Shown one piece after another: positions 33,995 through 43,442 of a stretch of DNA of 47,099 nucleotides. Every line of letters begins with the position of its first letter. Positions within the stretch are counted from its first letter, which is position 1. The notes beneath the pieces were generated by a model. It had not been told where the DNA came from, did no database searches, and was given only the letters and a program-made list of their open reading frames with translations. The DNA is from Pseudomonadota bacterium (GTDB lineage Bacteria; Pseudomonadota; Alphaproteobacteria; Micropepsales; Micropepsaceae). The stretch covers positions 1 to 47,099 of the forward strand of contig JAJZGY010000013.1 of NCBI GenBank assembly GCA_021804785.1, read 5' to 3'. Both the position numbers and the translations under genes were made by a program.

Positions 33995-35161
33995 ATGAAC
34001 ATTCACGAATACCAGGCCAAGGAGCTGCTTCGTGGCTTCACCGTGCCGGTGCCCAAAGGCTTTCCCGCATTTTCCGTCGAAGAGGCGGTCAAGGCTGCCG
34101 AGAAACTCGGAGGTCCGGTCTGGGTCGTCAAGGCACAGATCCATGCCGGCGGCCGTGGCAAGGGAGGCGGTGTCAAGGTTGTCAAGTCGATCGCGGAGGT
34201 CCGCAAAGAGGCGGAGCGTATGCTCGGGATGACCCTCGTCACCCACCAAACCGGCCCACATGGTCGTGTCGTGCGCCGGCTTTATATCGAAGATGGCTCC
34301 GCCATCGAACGCGAGCTCTATCTTTCCGCTCTGGTAGACCGCGGCACCTCCCGCATCTCCTTCATTGCCTCAACCGAAGGCGGCATGGACATCGAGGAGG
34401 TTGCACACAAGACACCGGAAAAAATCGCAACCTTTCAGGTGGAACCCGCAGTGGGCTATTCCGGCTATCTCGGTCGCGACATCGCCAGCGCGCTCAAACT
34501 TTCCGGTGACGCCGCCAAACAGTGCGGACAGCTGATTGAGGCGCTCTACAGCGCCTTCCTTGCCAAGGACATGAGCCTGCTGGAGATCAATCCTTTGGTG
34601 CTTACCAAGGACGGACGTCTTGTGTGCCTGGATGCGAAGGTCAACTTTGATGACAACGCGCTCTTCCGTCACAAGGATGTTCAAGCCCTGCGCGATCTTG
34701 ACGAGGAGGATCCCAAGGAAGTTGAAGCCTCAAAATTCGATCTTTCCTACATCAAGCTGGATGGCACCATCGGTTGCATGGTCAACGGCGCCGGTCTGGC
34801 CATGGCGACCATGGACATCATCAAGCTCTATGGTGAGGAGCCAGCCAATTTCCTCGATGTTGGCGGCGGAGCGAGCAAGGAAAAGGTTACGGCTGCGTTC
34901 AAGATCATTATCTCAGATCCGAACGTCAAAGGCATTCTGGTCAATATCTTTGGCGGCATCATGAAGTGCGACATCATCGCGGAAGGCATCATCGCCGCAG
35001 CCAAGGAAGTCTCCTTGAACGTACCGCTGGTGGTGCGGCTGGAAGGGACCAATGTGGAACTCGGCAAGAAGATCCTCGCCGAGTCCGGCCTTCCTATCGT
35101 GTCAGGCGACGATCTCGCCGACGCCGCCCAGAAAATCGTCAAAGCCGTTAAGGGATCCTGA
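33995..35161 (+). CDS. sucC: Succinyl-CoA synthetase (ADP-forming) beta subunit
   Basis: ATP-grasp subunit that binds nucleotide and succinate; with SucD it converts succinyl-CoA to succinate with ATP formation. The product is 388 residues. It begins [20 protein letters not shown] and contains [44 protein letters not shown] and [17 protein letters not shown], all family-standard. ATG 33995 is preceded by GAGGA; the upstream extension of the frame is not used. sucD starts two bases after its stop codon. Confidence 0.97.
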   Translation: MNIHEYQAKELLRGFTVPVPKGFPAFSVEEAVKAAEKLGGPVWVVKAQIHAGGRGKGGGVKVVKSIAEVRKEAERMLGMTLVTHQTGPHGRVVRRLYIEDGSAIERELYLSALVDRGTSRISFIASTEGGMDIEEVAHKTPEKIATFQVEPAVGYSGYLGRDIASALKLSGDAAKQCGQLIEALYSAFLAKDMSLLEINPLVLTKDGRLVCLDAKVNFDDNALFRHKDVQALRDLDEEDPKEVEASKFDLSYIKLDGTIGCMVNGAGLAMATMDIIKLYGEEPANFLDVGGGASKEKVTAAFKIIISDPNVKGILVNIFGGIMKCDIIAEGIIAAAKEVSLNVPLVVRLEGTNVELGKKILAESGLPIVSGDDLADAAQKIVKAVKGS

Positions 35162-35163
35162 GC

Positions 35164-36042
35164 ATGTCTATCCTTGTCGACAAGAACACACGCGTCATCT
35201 GCCAGGGTTTTACCGGCAATCAAGGCACCTTCCATTCCCAGCAGGCCATTGCCTATGGCACCAGGATGGTCGGTGGTACCTCACCGGGCAAGGGCGGTAC
35301 GACCCATCTGGATCTTCCAGTGTTTGATACTGTGCGCGAGGCCAAGGAAAAGACCAGCTGCACGGCATCGGTGATCTATGTTCCGCCACCGTTTGCTGCC
35401 GACGCCATTCTCGAGGCTATTGATGCCGAAATCGGCCTGATCGTCTGTATTACCGAAGGCATTCCGGTGCTCGACATGGTTAAGGTCAAGCGTGCCTTAT
35501 CGGGCTCAAAGTCGCGGCTGATCGGCCCGAACTGTCCTGGCGTAATCACCCCTGGTGAATGCAAAATCGGCATCATGCCCGGCCATATCCACAAGCGCGG
35601 CAAGGTTGGAATTGTCTCACGCTCAGGCACCCTGACCTACGAAGCCGTGGCCCAGACCACCGCCGTAGGACTTGGTCAGTCCAGCTGCGTCGGTATTGGC
35701 GGCGACCCCGTCAAGGGAACGGAACACATCGACGTGCTCGAGATGTTTCTCGCCGACAAGGAAACCGAAAGCATCATCATGATTGGTGAGATCGGTGGGT
35801 CTGCCGAAGAGGACGCGGCGGAATTCATCCGCAGAAGCCGCGTCAAGAAGCCGATGGTTGGCTTTATCGCTGGAGTGACCGCCCCACCGGGACGACGTAT
35901 GGGACATGCCGGCGCCATCATCTCAGGTGGCAAGGGCGGTGCTGATTCCAAGATTGAAGCAATGAAATCAGCGGGCATTCGCGTATCGCCGAACCCAGCA
36001 GCCCTGGGCACCACACTGGTGGAACTGCTCGGCGGCAAGTGA
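35164..36042 (+). CDS. sucD: Succinyl-CoA synthetase (ADP-forming) alpha subunit
   Basis: Binds CoA and carries the phosphohistidine intermediate. The product is 292 residues; it begins [20 protein letters not shown], with the CoA-binding [17 protein letters not shown] region. The active-site histidine is His248 in [18 protein letters not shown], and the Glu-loop [19 protein letters not shown] is intact. It is followed directly by a hairpin with a T-run (36062-36100), so part of the transcription may stop here before the lipoprotein and sucA. Confidence 0.97.
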   Translation: MSILVDKNTRVICQGFTGNQGTFHSQQAIAYGTRMVGGTSPGKGGTTHLDLPVFDTVREAKEKTSCTASVIYVPPPFAADAILEAIDAEIGLIVCITEGIPVLDMVKVKRALSGSKSRLIGPNCPGVITPGECKIGIMPGHIHKRGKVGIVSRSGTLTYEAVAQTTAVGLGQSSCVGIGGDPVKGTEHIDVLEMFLADKETESIIMIGEIGGSAEEDAAEFIRRSRVKKPMVGFIAGVTAPPGRRMGHAGAIISGGKGGADSKIEAMKSAGIRVSPNPAALGTTLVELLGGK

Positions 36043-36061
36043 TGCATTTTGCCCTGCCATG

Positions 36062-36100
36062 AAAGCCCCTCTATAGTCAGAACGCTTAGGGGGGCTTTTT
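36062..36100 (+). terminator. Terminator-like hairpin overlapping the ribosome site of the next gene
   Basis: AAAGCCCCTCTA (36062-36073) pairs with the strand TAGGGGGGCTTT (36087-36098) with one G-U pair, and is followed by TT and then C-ATG. It is a Rho-independent terminator by shape. The ATG of the lipoprotein gene starts at 36102, and its only Shine-Dalgarno candidate is the GGGGGG run inside the 3' arm, so the hairpin would block both elongation and initiation. Confidence 0.75.
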
Positions 36101-36101
36101 C

Positions 36102-36515
36102 ATGCGCAAGTTTCGTCCAGCAATCATCGCTTCGGCACTGCTGCTCGCAGGTTGCAGCGCCCTGACCAGCCCCTTTGCGCAACCCCAAAAGCCGCCGCCG
36201 GCCTATGTGGTGTTCTTCCCCGGCCACAGCACGATGTTATCGGCGAACGCCAAACATATTATTGCTGATGTTGCCACAGCAGAAACACAAAATTCCAACA
36301 GTCTGATCGAAGTCTCTGGCCCCAGCACCAAACTCGCCCCGGGCTATGACCCGCGTTATGCCCAGCCTCGAATCAATGCCGTGATCGACGAACTCCTCGC
36401 TGATGGGGTGCCCCAGAACCATATTGCAGAGAGCTCATCCTTGAGCTCGGCCCTGGAAGCGGATGTCACGGGCGACCAGCGCGTGGTTTTGCATTTGGTT
36501 CGCGCCTCACGCTGA
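36102..36515 (+). CDS. Predicted OmpA-like lipoprotein
   Basis: A 137-residue lipoprotein precursor: MRKFRPAIIASALLLAGC, lipobox LAGC, mature Cys18. The mature domain resembles a reduced OmpA C-terminal (peptidoglycan-binding) fold: YVVFFPGHSTMLSANAKHII, IEVSGPSTKLAPGYDPRYAQ, RINAVIDELLADGVPQNHIA. The Asp and Arg of the usual OmpA diaminopimelate site are only partly recognisable, so binding to peptidoglycan is uncertain. It sits between sucD and sucA on the same strand, an odd place for an envelope gene. Confidence 0.78.
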   Translation: MRKFRPAIIASALLLAGCSALTSPFAQPQKPPPAYVVFFPGHSTMLSANAKHIIADVATAETQNSNSLIEVSGPSTKLAPGYDPRYAQPRINAVIDELLADGVPQNHIAESSSLSSALEADVTGDQRVVLHLVRASR

Positions 36516-36745
36516 GCCTTGGGACGGGTGCAACCCCGGTCCACTCCTTCGCCCAGACCGGATTTGATGGGAAATTGTCTCTCCCGCCACCTCCTGTTAA
36601 GCCAGATGTCGCAAAGATAACATTATCGAAGGCGTGCAATCGCTTTCGGGATGCGCTAAAGGCGGGGGCTTTCTGCACCCGCGCCCTTTCTGATGCGGCT
36701 GTTCGAGGACGGGCCCGACCCAACAAGCCGGCCCAACATGCTGAG

Positions 36746-39679
36746 ATGACGAGTCAATCCGATCCCGCTGTCTCCAATTCGATTCTGGAGACGACGTCCT
36801 TCTTGTTCGGCAGCAATGCCGCTTTCGTTGAAGATCTGTACCGCCAATTTCTTGAAAACCCAGCGAGCGTTGAGCCCAGCTGGCGCGACTTCTTTCTTAC
36901 CCTCGGCGAGAAGGCACTGTCGCCAACCCAGCTCGGCAGAGGCCCTGCGTGGCGCCGGGATCTTGCTCCGACCCTGGTTCGTGACGAGCTGACCGATGCG
37001 CTAACCGGCAACCTGACGGTCACCTCTTCGTCCCAGGCCCCCACTTCTGCGCTGAACGAGCAGACGCTGCGGGCTGCAGCGCAGGACTCGATCCGCGCCA
37101 TACAGCTGGTACGAGCCTATCGCATCATCGGCCATCTAGCGGCCAAGCTCGACCCGCTCGGACTGGCGGAAAAGCCTCATCTGCCGCAGCTGGAGCCCTC
37201 GTTCTATGGCTTTGGCGAGACAGATCTTGACAAGCCGGTATTCATGGACGGCGTGCTCGGCCTTTCCATGGCCAAGCCACGGGAGGTCGTCGACCTTCTC
37301 ACCCGCACTTATTGCGGCCGCATCGGTTACGAGTTCATGCACATTACCGATCCGGAACAGAAAGACTGGCTGCAGCGACGGATCGAAGGGCCCGATAAGG
37401 AGATCTCGTTTACTCCCGAGGGCAAAAAGGCGATCCTCAACAAACTGGTCGAGGCCGAGGGCTTCGAAAAATTCTGCGGCCTGCGTTTCTTGGGCACTAA
37501 GCGTTTTGGCTTGGATGGCGGAGAGGCCGTAATCCCGGCGCTCGAGCAGATCATCAAGCGTGGTGGCCAGCTCGGCGTGCAGGAGATCGTCGTTGGCATG
37601 TCCCACCGTGGACGGCTCAATGTTCTGGCTAACGTTCTTGCCAAGCCTTACCGACAGATCTTTCATGAATTCCAGGGAGGCAGCGCCAATCCCTCCGAGG
37701 TTCAGGGCTCCGGCGACGTCAAATATCACCTTGGCGCATCTTCAGATCGCGAATTTGACGGCAACAAGGTTCATTTGTCGCTCACGGCCAATCCCTCACA
37801 TCTGGAAGCCGTCAATCCCGTCGTCCTCGGCAAGGCTCGCGCCAAACAGCGTCAGCTCGCGGACAATATTGAGCGCTCCAGTGTGATGCCCTTGCTTATC
37901 CATGGCGATGCCGCATTTGCCGGGCAGGGCGTGGTGTCCGAGTGTTTTGCCATGAGCGGGATCAAGGGCTTCCGCACCGGAGGCACCATTCATGTGATCG
38001 TCAACAATCAGATCGGCTTTACAACGGCACCGATCTACTCACGTTCTTCGCCCTATCCGTCCGACGTGGCGCTGATGGTTCAGGCACCCATCTTCCATGT
38101 CAACGGCGATGATCCGGAAGCGGTGGTGCACGTTGCACGTATCGCCGCAGAGTTCCGTCAGCTGTTCCACAAAGACGTCGTCATCGACATGTTCTGCTAT
38201 CGGCGCTTCGGTCATAACGAGACCGACGAGCCATCCTTTACCCAGCCGCTGATGTATCGGGCCATCAAGGACCATCCTACAACGCTTGAGCTCTATGCGC
38301 GTCAGCTCGTCAGCGAAGGCACATTGAGCGACGACGACGTGAAGGCGATGAGTGATGCCTTCAGTCAGCGCCTCGATGACGAATATCAGGCGTCCAAATC
38401 CCATCGTCCCAATCGTGCCGACTGGCTCGATGGACGCTGGCAGGGACTTTCGGCGGCACCAGAAGGCGACCGCCGCGGCGACACAGCTGTCGCCGATGCA
38501 CTCTTGCGCAAGGTGGGCACGGCCCTGACCACCATTCCCGAAGGCTTCAATGCTCATCGCACCATTGTTCGGCAGTTGCAGGCCAAGGCGCACATGTTTG
38601 AGACCGGCGCCGGGATCGACTGGGCGACAGCTGAGGCCCTCGCGTTAGGAACCCTGCTTGAGGAAGGCTATCCCGTACGCCTTTCCGGCCAGGATTCAGC
38701 CCGCGGCACCTTTAGCCAGCGCCACGCCATGCTGGTCGACCAGCAGACGGCGGCGCGCTACTTCCCGCTCAATCACATCAGTGACAGCCAGGCCGAGTTC
38801 GAGGTGATCGATTCTCTGCTCTCTGAAGAAGCCGTCGTCGGCTTTGAATATGGCTATAGTCTGGCCGAGCCGCGTGCGCTTGTACTGTGGGAGGCGCAGT
38901 TTGGTGATTTCGCCAATGGGGCACAGGTCATGATCGACCAGTTCCTGTCATCCGGGGAAATGAAGTGGCTGCGCATGTCCGGGCTCGTCCTGCTACTTCC
39001 GCACGGCTATGAAGGTCAAGGCCCGGAACACTCATCGGCCCGGCTTGAACGCTACCTCCAGCTCTGTGCGCAGGATAATATGCAGGTGGCAAACTGTACG
39101 ACGCCTGCCAATTATTTCCACATTCTGCGCCGTCAGATGCACCGCAAGTTCCGCAAGCCATTGATTCTGATGACGCCGAAGTCCCTTCTGCGTCACAAGC
39201 GGGTGGTATCCAGCCTTGAAGAATTGGGACCGGGATCGAGTTTTCACCGCGTTCTGGACGATGGCGCCGAGCGCGATCCCTCCTCCACCCTCAAACTGGC
39301 GGCGGATTCCGATATCCGTCGGGTCGTGCTGTGCAGCGGCAAGGTCTATTATGATCTTTTCGAGGCGCGCGAGGAACTCGGCGAGCAACGCATCCAGCTG
39401 CTGCGTGTGGAGCAGCTCTATCCTTTCCCAACCGGACCGCTGGGTCAGGCACTTGAACGCTTTGACCGGGCGCAGATTATCTGGTGCCAGGAGGAACCGC
39501 AAAACCAGGGAGCCTGGAGTTTCGTCGCACCGCGGATTGAAAAGGTGCTGGCCGATCTCGGACGTAAGGATCGTCCGCGCTACGTCGGCCGCCACGAATC
39601 GGCGTCAACGGCAGCGGGCCTCATGAGCCAGTATGCCGCTGAACTCAAGGCCTTCCTGAACGAAGCGTTGTCACTTTGA
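36746..39679 (+). CDS. sucA: 2-oxoglutarate dehydrogenase E1 component
   Basis: Thiamine-diphosphate decarboxylase of the 2-oxoglutarate dehydrogenase complex. The product is 977 residues. The N-terminal segment SFLFGSNAAFVEDLYRQFLE contains the E2-binding region; the TPP-binding domain includes GMSHRGRLNVLANV, HGDAAFAGQGVVSECFAMSG and VNNQIGFTT; the C-terminal transketolase domain reads LLPHGYEGQGPEHSSARLER. I chose ATG 36746 (MTSQSDPAVSN); the frame is open to 36575 but that part is atypical. The stop overlaps the start of the FkbM gene (TTGA). Confidence 0.96.
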   Translation: MTSQSDPAVSNSILETTSFLFGSNAAFVEDLYRQFLENPASVEPSWRDFFLTLGEKALSPTQLGRGPAWRRDLAPTLVRDELTDALTGNLTVTSSSQAPTSALNEQTLRAAAQDSIRAIQLVRAYRIIGHLAAKLDPLGLAEKPHLPQLEPSFYGFGETDLDKPVFMDGVLGLSMAKPREVVDLLTRTYCGRIGYEFMHITDPEQKDWLQRRIEGPDKEISFTPEGKKAILNKLVEAEGFEKFCGLRFLGTKRFGLDGGEAVIPALEQIIKRGGQLGVQEIVVGMSHRGRLNVLANVLAKPYRQIFHEFQGGSANPSEVQGSGDVKYHLGASSDREFDGNKVHLSLTANPSHLEAVNPVVLGKARAKQRQLADNIERSSVMPLLIHGDAAFAGQGVVSECFAMSGIKGFRTGGTIHVIVNNQIGFTTAPIYSRSSPYPSDVALMVQAPIFHVNGDDPEAVVHVARIAAEFRQLFHKDVVIDMFCYRRFGHNETDEPSFTQPLMYRAIKDHPTTLELYARQLVSEGTLSDDDVKAMSDAFSQRLDDEYQASKSHRPNRADWLDGRWQGLSAAPEGDRRGDTAVADALLRKVGTALTTIPEGFNAHRTIVRQLQAKAHMFETGAGIDWATAEALALGTLLEEGYPVRLSGQDSARGTFSQRHAMLVDQQTAARYFPLNHISDSQAEFEVIDSLLSEEAVVGFEYGYSLAEPRALVLWEAQFGDFANGAQVMIDQFLSSGEMKWLRMSGLVLLLPHGYEGQGPEHSSARLERYLQLCAQDNMQVANCTTPANYFHILRRQMHRKFRKPLILMTPKSLLRHKRVVSSLEELGPGSSFHRVLDDGAERDPSSTLKLAADSDIRRVVLCSGKVYYDLFEAREELGEQRIQLLRVEQLYPFPTGPLGQALERFDRAQIIWCQEEPQNQGAWSFVAPRIEKVLADLGRKDRPRYVGRHESASTAAGLMSQYAAELKAFLNEALSL

Positions 39680-40443
39680 GTAGGACCGGCACAACCGTGC
39701 CGCATATGAAGCTCGCCTATCGAGTGGTTGGTCCGCGTCTGTATATCCGCCATCGCGCGAAGCGCGCATGGCGCAAGGCGCGTGACGGCCATGAAGGCGA
39801 GCTAAAGCTCCTCTCGTCCATCGTCCCGCGGGATCGCGTGGCAATCGACGTCGGAGCCAATCGCGGCAATTACACATTTTTCCTCTCGCATCTGGTTCCC
39901 AAGACAGTCGCCTATGAACCATCACCGCCCCTGGCGCGCTTTCTGCGCGAAGCTTGCCTGACCGGCGTGGATGTACGTGAAGCCGGAGTCTCCGATCAGT
40001 CGGGAATGCTGACCTATTGTGTTCCGCTGAACCGACACTCTCGCCCGCAATACAATATCGGCTATCTCGGCTCAGGACTTCCCGCTGGCACCCCCGGCAT
40101 CGAACTTCCCGTTCGAGTGGTACGACTGGACGAGGAAAATCTCGGAGACGTCGGCTTCATCAAGATTGATGTCGAGGGCCACGAATTCCAGGTGATCGAG
40201 GGTGCCCAGGGGCTGCTGCGCCGCTGCCGCCCCAATCTGCTGGTAGAGATTCTCGAGGGACGCGGGAACAGACCGCAGATTATACAAAATCGCACGGCCT
40301 GCCTGCTGGACCGCCTTGGCTATGAGATTTATGTCTTCGCGCGTGGTGCCTTGATGCCGCTAAGCGATGCCCCGTTGAGCCAGAATACGATGAACTACAT
40401 TTTCCTGCCTCGGAACATGGCAGGACCTGGAGACCTTAGATGA
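39676..40443 (+). CDS. FkbM family SAM-dependent methyltransferase
   Basis: A 255-residue class I methyltransferase. The SAM-binding motif I is [19 protein letters not shown] (55-73) and the FkbM signature is [19 protein letters not shown] (159-177). FkbM enzymes methylate sugar or polyketide hydroxyls, and some act on lipid or protein substrates; the acceptor here is unknown. The TTG at 39676 overlaps the sucA stop; a GTG (39697) and an ATG (39706) downstream are alternatives. The 3' end overlaps the sucB start as ATGA, so it is embedded in the sucA-sucB operon and probably translated with it. Base composition is like its neighbours. Confidence 0.88.
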   Translation: MSRTGTTVPHMKLAYRVVGPRLYIRHRAKRAWRKARDGHEGELKLLSSIVPRDRVAIDVGANRGNYTFFLSHLVPKTVAYEPSPPLARFLREACLTGVDVREAGVSDQSGMLTYCVPLNRHSRPQYNIGYLGSGLPAGTPGIELPVRVVRLDEENLGDVGFIKIDVEGHEFQVIEGAQGLLRRCRPNLLVEILEGRGNRPQIIQNRTACLLDRLGYEIYVFARGALMPLSDAPLSQNTMNYIFLPRNMAGPGDLR

Positions 40444-41693
40444 GCATAGAGATCAAAGTTCCCGCCATGGGTGAGTCGGTGACAGAAGCAACGGTGGCCC
40501 GTTGGTTCAAGAAAGAAGGCGAGAAGGTCGCCCGCGACGAAGCCTTGTGCGAACTGGAAACCGATAAGGTGACGGTCGAAGTGCCCGCTCCCTCCGAGGG
40601 CATCCTCGACGTGATCGCAGTAAAGGAAGGCGAGACCGTTGAGGTCGGGAGCATTCTGGGACGCATTAGCGAAGGCGCAAGCCCGCGTACTGCGGACACC
40701 AAGACCGCAGACACTGCCGCGCCAAAGGCCCCGGCAAAGCCGGCAGTGCCGACCGCGGCCAAGGCTGCAACGAAGCCTGCCGGCACAGCCGGCACAACGC
40801 CCGCCACCGCAGCGCAAATGCCATCGGTACGGCGACTGGCCGCTGAAGCAGGGCTTGATCCGGCCGCGGTTCAAGGCAGTGGCAAGGACGGCCGGGTGAC
40901 CAAGGGTGACATGCTCGCAGCACTTGAGGCACGGACGGGGGCGCGCGAAGCATCGCGTCCGGCCTCCCCTTTGCCTGGGCCACGGGCGAATGCGGAGCGT
41001 GAGGAACGGGTGGCAATGACCCGCCTGCGCCGCACCATCGCCACCCGCCTTAAGGAATCCCAAAATACCGCGGCTCAGCTCACCACCTTCAATGAAGTGG
41101 ATATGAGCCATGTGATGCAGCTACGCGCCACTTATAAGGATGCCTTTGAAAAGAAGCATCATGTTCGCCTTGGCTTTATGGGTTTTTTCGTCAAGGCCTG
41201 CGTAGCCGCGCTGGAAGAACTGCCCAATGTCAACGCCGAGATCGAAGGCAACGACATCATATACAAAAATTACTACGACATCGGAGTTGCCGTCTCGACC
41301 GAGCGTGGCCTCGTTGTTCCGGTCGTGCGGGATGCCAAGTATAAGACGGTGGCAGGAATTGAGGCGGCGATCAGCGATCTGGGCAGCCGTGCGCGCGACA
41401 ACAAGCTGAAGCTAGAAGAGCTGCAGGGCGGTACGTTTTCGATTACCAATGGCGGCGTTTTTGGCTCCTTGATGTCGACGCCGATCCTCAATGCCCCGCA
41501 GTCGGGTATATTGGGCATGCACAAAATCCAGCCCCGGCCGGTTGCCATTGGCGACAAAATTGAAATCCGGCCGATGATGTATCTGGCCTTGTCCTATGAC
41601 CATCGCCTGGTGGACGGGCGCGAGGCGGTAACCTTCCTCGTCCGCGTCAAGGAATACCTCGAAGAGCCACAGCGTTTTCTTCTCGATCTCTAA
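40440..41693 (+). CDS. sucB: Dihydrolipoyl succinyltransferase (2-oxoglutarate dehydrogenase E2)
   Basis: Core of the 2-oxoglutarate dehydrogenase complex; transfers the succinyl group from lipoyl-lysine to CoA. The product is 417 residues: lipoyl domain (1-77) with Lys43 in [14 protein letters not shown], an Ala/Pro/Thr linker, the peripheral subunit-binding domain (about 128-163, [20 protein letters not shown]), and the catalytic domain with His388 and Asp392 in [12 protein letters not shown]. The start is fixed by the ATGA overlap with the FkbM gene. lpd follows after 60 bp. Confidence 0.96.
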   Translation: MSIEIKVPAMGESVTEATVARWFKKEGEKVARDEALCELETDKVTVEVPAPSEGILDVIAVKEGETVEVGSILGRISEGASPRTADTKTADTAAPKAPAKPAVPTAAKAATKPAGTAGTTPATAAQMPSVRRLAAEAGLDPAAVQGSGKDGRVTKGDMLAALEARTGAREASRPASPLPGPRANAEREERVAMTRLRRTIATRLKESQNTAAQLTTFNEVDMSHVMQLRATYKDAFEKKHHVRLGFMGFFVKACVAALEELPNVNAEIEGNDIIYKNYYDIGVAVSTERGLVVPVVRDAKYKTVAGIEAAISDLGSRARDNKLKLEELQGGTFSITNGGVFGSLMSTPILNAPQSGILGMHKIQPRPVAIGDKIEIRPMMYLALSYDHRLVDGREAVTFLVRVKEYLEEPQRFLLDL

Positions 41694-41706
41694 TACCGCG
41701 GGCGAC

Positions 41707-41724
41707 GCCCGGCATAAGCCGGGC
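41707..41724. other. Short perfect hairpin between sucB and lpd
   Basis: GCCCGGC (41707-41713), loop ATAA, GCCGGGC (41718-41724), located 14 bases after sucB. With no T-run, it is more likely an mRNA stability or processing element that sets E2 and E3 levels than a terminator. Confidence 0.55.
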
Positions 41725-41753
41725 CCGTCACCACCACCAGGAAAGTACCTTCG

Positions 41754-43157
41754 ATGTCCAATAGCTTTGATGTCGTCATCATTGGCGGCGGGCCAGGGGG
41801 CTACAATGCCGCCATTCGCGCCGGTCAGCTTGGTTTGAGCAGCGCCTGCATTGACAAACGCGGCACGTTTGGCGGGACTTGCCTCAATGTGGGCTGCATT
41901 CCATCAAAGGCCCTGCTGCACACAAGCCACCTTTATGATGAGGCCTTGAACCACCTGCCAAAGCTCGGCGTCAAGACCAAGGTCGAACTCGATCTCGCGG
42001 CTATGATGACTCATAAGACTTCGGTCGTAGGTGACCTGACGAAGGGCGTCGAGTTTCTGCTCAAGAAAAACAAATCCGAAGCAATTGTCGGACAGGCTCG
42101 GGTGCGAGCTCCCAACCGCGTTGACGTCAAGCTGGCAGACGGCACCATTCGTGAACTGACCACCAGACATATCGTTATCGCGACAGGGTCGGACAGTGCC
42201 ACGCTCCCCGATATTGAGATCGATGAGGACCGCATCGTCTCCTCGACCGGAGCACTGTCCTTGAAGCAGGTACCTAAAAGCCTGGTGGTGGTTGGCGGCG
42301 GCTATATCGGCCTTGAACTGGGGTCGGTATGGCGGCGTCTTGGCAGCGACGTCACCGTGGTTGAGTTTCTTGACCGTATCACGCCCGGGCTGGACGGAGA
42401 GATCGGTAAACAGTTCCAGCGGATTTTATCTCGTCAGGGCATGAAGTTCCAGCTCTCGACCAAAGTGGTAGGTGTCGAACGCAGCAAGGATGGCCTTGAA
42501 ATTCGCATACAGCCAGCCGGCGGCGGTGAAACCAAGAGTCTGCACGGTGATGTCATGCTCGTGTCCATCGGACGACGTCCGTATACAGATGATCTTGGAT
42601 TGGGTGACGTCGGAGTTGCCCTCGATGCCCGCGGACGCGTCGTCACCGATGTACACTTCAAGAGCAACATACCGAGCATTTGTGCGGTCGGCGACGTGCG
42701 CGAAGGAGCCATGCTCGCACACAAAGCCGAGGACGAAGCTGTGGCCTGTATTGATCACATCGCCGGACGCTTCGGGCATGTAAATTATGATGCGATACCG
42801 GCTGTGGTTTACACGACACCAGAAGTGGCAAGCGTGGGCAAGACCGAGGAGGAGCTTAAGGCCGCTGGCGTCAGCTACAAGATCGGTAAGTTTCCCTTCA
42901 CCGCCAATGCCCGCGCCAAGACCATTGCCGCCACCGAGGGTTTTGCCAAGGTGATCGCCGACGCCAAGACCGATCAGGTCCTTGGCGTGCACATCATTGG
43001 GGCTGAAGCCGGCAACCTCATTCAGGAGGCCGCCCTTGCCATCGAAATCGGCTGCGCCTCCGAGGACATTGCCCGTACCAGCCATGCCCACCCCACGCTG
43101 ACAGAGGCAGTGCGCCAGGCGGCCATGGGCGTGGAAGGCTGGACGATGCAGATGTAA
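41754..43157 (+). CDS. lpd: Dihydrolipoyl dehydrogenase (E3)
   Basis: Flavoprotein that reoxidises dihydrolipoamide with NAD+. The product is 467 residues. FAD motif GGGPGGYNAAIRAG (11-24), redox-active Cys43 and Cys48 (GGTCLNVGCIPSKAL), NAD motif GGGYIGLELGSVWRRLGS, and the C-terminal catalytic His446 in HAHPTLTEAVRQAA. It is the last gene of the suc/odh operon and the last intact core gene of the window. It may also serve pyruvate dehydrogenase if no second E3 exists. Confidence 0.97.
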   Translation: MSNSFDVVIIGGGPGGYNAAIRAGQLGLSSACIDKRGTFGGTCLNVGCIPSKALLHTSHLYDEALNHLPKLGVKTKVELDLAAMMTHKTSVVGDLTKGVEFLLKKNKSEAIVGQARVRAPNRVDVKLADGTIRELTTRHIVIATGSDSATLPDIEIDEDRIVSSTGALSLKQVPKSLVVVGGGYIGLELGSVWRRLGSDVTVVEFLDRITPGLDGEIGKQFQRILSRQGMKFQLSTKVVGVERSKDGLEIRIQPAGGGETKSLHGDVMLVSIGRRPYTDDLGLGDVGVALDARGRVVTDVHFKSNIPSICAVGDVREGAMLAHKAEDEAVACIDHIAGRFGHVNYDAIPAVVYTTPEVASVGKTEEELKAAGVSYKIGKFPFTANARAKTIAATEGFAKVIADAKTDQVLGVHIIGAEAGNLIQEAALAIEIGCASEDIARTSHAHPTLTEAVRQAAMGVEGWTMQM

Positions 43158-43240
43158 GGCTCTGCCAAGGGTCGCGCCCGGAGCAAGTTTTGCTTCGGTT
43201 ACGCTGATAAAGCGGTATAGTTCCCTGAAGCAACGAATCG

Positions 43241-43251
43241 AAAGGAGGTGG
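43241..43251 (+). promoter_or_regulatory. Extended Shine-Dalgarno sequence of a 25-codon ORF
   Basis: The stretch AAAGGAGGTGGTCC (43241-43254) is complementary to almost the whole anti-Shine-Dalgarno tail of 16S rRNA (3' end GATCACCTCCTTT), with one G-U pair at the second G of GTGG. It lies five bases before the GTG at 43256. Few ordinary genes carry such a long match. Confidence 0.75.
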
Positions 43252-43255
43252 TCCA

Positions 43256-43333
43256 GTGTCTCATTGTCATGACCTGCGGCGTCTTGGTGCCGCGAACTGG
43301 ATCGGCTTTTCGGGCCAGGTCCTGGTCGCATAA
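43256..43333 (+). CDS. 25-codon stand-alone small ORF
   Basis: GTG start, TAA stop, product MSHCHDLRRLGAANWIGFSG followed by QVLVA. It has the strongest ribosome site in the window, and a 14-bp hairpin follows at 43376-43409, so the short ORF, a 42-base leader-like stretch and a terminator look like a complete tiny gene. From memory, similar mini-ORFs ending in a GQVLVA-like sequence occur in many alphaproteobacteria, but I could not check this and know of no function. A TATAGT (43216-43221) could be its -10 box. It may be a small protein, a leader peptide or a ribosome-binding RNA. Confidence 0.55.
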   Translation: MSHCHDLRRLGAANWIGFSGQVLVA

Positions 43334-43375
43334 AGCAAGTAGTCCGTGCGGGCACTTACCCCGCAGCAGGCAATG

Positions 43376-43409
43376 GAAAGGCGGTCCGCGTCTGGCGCGG
43401 CCGCCTTTC
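43376..43409 (+). terminator. GC-rich hairpin after the 25-codon ORF
   Basis: GAAAGGCGG (43376-43384) pairs with CCGCCTTTC (43401-43409), and CCGCG (43386-43390) with CGCGG (43396-43400), one T (43385) bulged out and a five-base loop. The downstream side is GGCTTCTGG, so the T-run is poor, but the stem of 14 pairs is strong. Confidence 0.7.
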
Positions 43410-43442
43410 GGCTTCTGGTACATCTGTCACGCAGGCAGAAAA

